DNA of 13,858 bases, taken from NCBI GenBank assembly GCA_020354155.1, contig CP070644.1:1460967-1474824 (forward strand), read 5' to 3'. Source of the DNA: Nitrospiraceae bacterium. Its GTDB lineage: Bacteria > Nitrospirota > Thermodesulfovibrionia > UBA6902. Of this stretch, positions 12,865 through 13,858 are shown in pieces. The translations under genes were made by a program, and so were the position numbers. Below the pieces are notes generated by a model. That model worked only from the letters and a program-made list of their open reading frames with translations, did not search any database and had not been told where the DNA came from. Within the stretch, counting starts at the first letter, position 1, and each line of letters starts with the position of its first letter.

Positions 12865-13858
12865 TATGGAATCAGTTCACTCCTCCATCCCAGTACTCCG
12901 CTTTGCATGGATACGGGATTTACACTCTCTATCTCAAGGATAGAACCGGTTGACTGCTGTGCAAAGCCCTTTGTCGTGCCGCTCGATGTGATCTGAGCGC
13001 TCATCGATGAAGGCATTCCCGCTCCAAGTTTTTTCACCCGGGCAACCTTGGTGTCGGGGTTTGCCTGGTCTTTCTGATCGGTGAAGACATAGTCTTTGTA
13101 CGCTGTACCTGTTGTGTAATACACCGCATAGACGTTACTTTCTCCCTTAGAGGAACATTCATCGATACCGGGTATATAGGTTGTCCATGATACCAGTCCG
13201 CCTAATACGAGCGGCTTGGAGAGCATCCGTTCTCCCTGATGGGAAAGTAATGCGCCTGTGTAATCTACAGCCTCAGCAACTTTACCAAAATACATGGCCC
13301 AGCCATCGGCTGTTTGTGATGCAGTCATGAGCTTGCCCCATGTGTCAGTTCCTCCCAATCCTCCAACGCTGCCGTCTGTCTCGACCGTCGATGAGGAGAT
13401 GTCCAGAAGTCCTGTGTATGACGTGTTACAGGTGCCTTTCCAGCAACCGTCCTTTATGGCATAAAAACCTCCTGTATCAGTCTGGTTTTTATCGAGCCTG
13501 CCAATGAACTGTCCTGTTCCAAAAAAGAGCCAGAGATTCGCTCTCTTGTCCATTGCTGCAGAAGGGGCGGCAGTTATTCTTTTTGCAACGTCTGCAGCAC
13601 CTGCGATGCTGTTTATATTGGCGAGTGGAGACAGGTCCCAGCTGGCAGGGCCGGTTGTCCCTTTACCTGTTGTGATTCTATGCATAATGGCATTTCGGGT
13701 GCCTCCTCCGAGATCAAGATTCTCGCCGATATACATAACGTCGGTATCAAAGTCCCGGTTCACGTCAACGGAAATGGCATCGGAGAGAAAGGCCTGGGTA
13801 TTAAAGGTTGGGATCATCCAGTAATTTGTATCCTTGATCCAGTCAGCGGTCCTGATCA
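12864..13858 (-). CDS. PilY1-like type IV pilus protein, C-terminal beta-propeller part, 5' end beyond the window
   Basis: The frame is open through the window edge at 13858, so the N-terminus is missing and only about 330 C-terminal residues are seen. The sequence has the PilY1 C-terminal (PF05567-type) propeller pattern: SVDVNRDFDTDVMYIGE with an EF-hand-like DxNxDxDxD loop (13740-13766), ITAAPSAAMDKRANLWLFFGTGQF, GERMLSKPLVLGGLVSWTTY, SNVYAVYYTTGTAY, and the closing TKGFAQQSTGSILEIE and GVLGWRSE. PilY1 proteins are secreted, sit at the pilus tip and act in adhesion, surface sensing and calcium-controlled pilus retraction. A cysteine pair (GCWKGTC) may form a disulfide. An internal ATG at 13817 is not the true start. 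The stop overlaps the lipoprotein ATG by one base. Other pilus minor-pilin genes would be expected upstream, outside the window. Confidence 0.85.
   Translation of the reverse strand, partial: IRTADWIKDTNYWMIPTFNTQAFLSDAISVDVNRDFDTDVMYIGENLDLGGGTRNAIMHRITTGKGTTGPASWDLSPLANINSIAGAADVAKRITAAPSAAMDKRANLWLFFGTGQFIGRLDKNQTDTGGFYAIKDGCWKGTCNTSYTGLLDISSSTVETDGSVGGLGGTDTWGKLMTASQTADGWAMYFGKVAEAVDYTGALLSHQGERMLSKPLVLGGLVSWTTYIPGIDECSSKGESNVYAVYYTTGTAYKDYVFTDQKDQANPDTKVARVKKLGAGMPSSMSAQITSSGTTKGFAQQSTGSILEIESVNPVSMQSGVLGWRSELIP

Noticed and set aside
13504..13824. Plus-strand ORF opposite the PilY1-like gene
   Set aside because: It is antisense to clear PilY1 motifs and has no ribosome-binding site or recognisable domain.
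1..13858. Mobile element, prophage, CRISPR or defence system
   Set aside because: No transposase, integrase, terminal repeats, spaced direct repeats or defence gene was found; nearly all sequence is accounted for by housekeeping and envelope genes.

Overview
The window comes from the chromosome of a diderm (LPS-bearing) bacterium of moderate GC content. It carries kdsB (CMP-KDO synthesis), a PilY1-type pilus adhesin and a lipoprotein, alongside housekeeping genes. The combination of a PyrR-controlled pyrR-pyrB-pyrC operon, a PP-loop/NFACT-R protein, an HDOD protein and a PilY1/lipoprotein pair would suit Nitrospirota or a neighbouring deltaproteobacterial lineage. That placement is inference from gene content only. 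No mobile element, CRISPR array, rRNA or tRNA gene was seen.

Layout. (1) 1-2688, minus strand: pyrR-pyrB-pyrC, three steps of de novo pyrimidine control and synthesis, with pyrC cut by the window edge. A promoter, a PyrR RNA-binding hairpin and a terminator-like hairpin precede pyrR. (2) 2810-3685, plus: an HDOD signalling protein, divergent from the pyr operon. (3) 3702-4448, minus: crcB (fluoride channel) followed by a DUF190 protein. (4) 4546-6123, plus: hisA-hisF, consecutive steps of histidine synthesis. HisF carries an unusual insertion of about 30 residues. (5) 6128-7156, minus: a PP-loop ATPase with a C-terminal NFACT-R-like domain, probably an RNA thiolation enzyme. (6) 7270-11723, plus: kdsB-pyrG-eno-ftsB-queD, tightly packed. 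PyrG makes CTP, which KdsB consumes. (7) 11724-11964: an AT-rich convergent gap. (8) 11965-13858, minus: the C-terminal part of a PilY1-like protein, coupled by a TAATG overlap to a multidomain lipoprotein.

Most genes are ordinary, and I do not see an obviously new multi-gene system. The features most worth a second look are: the PyrR leader, whose terminator stem contains the pyrR ribosome-binding site; two plus-strand genes (hisA, kdsB) whose predicted promoters end right at the start codon and which lack a Shine-Dalgarno sequence, suggesting leaderless mRNAs; the HisF insertion; the PP-loop/NFACT-R fusion; and the lipoprotein translationally linked to PilY1.
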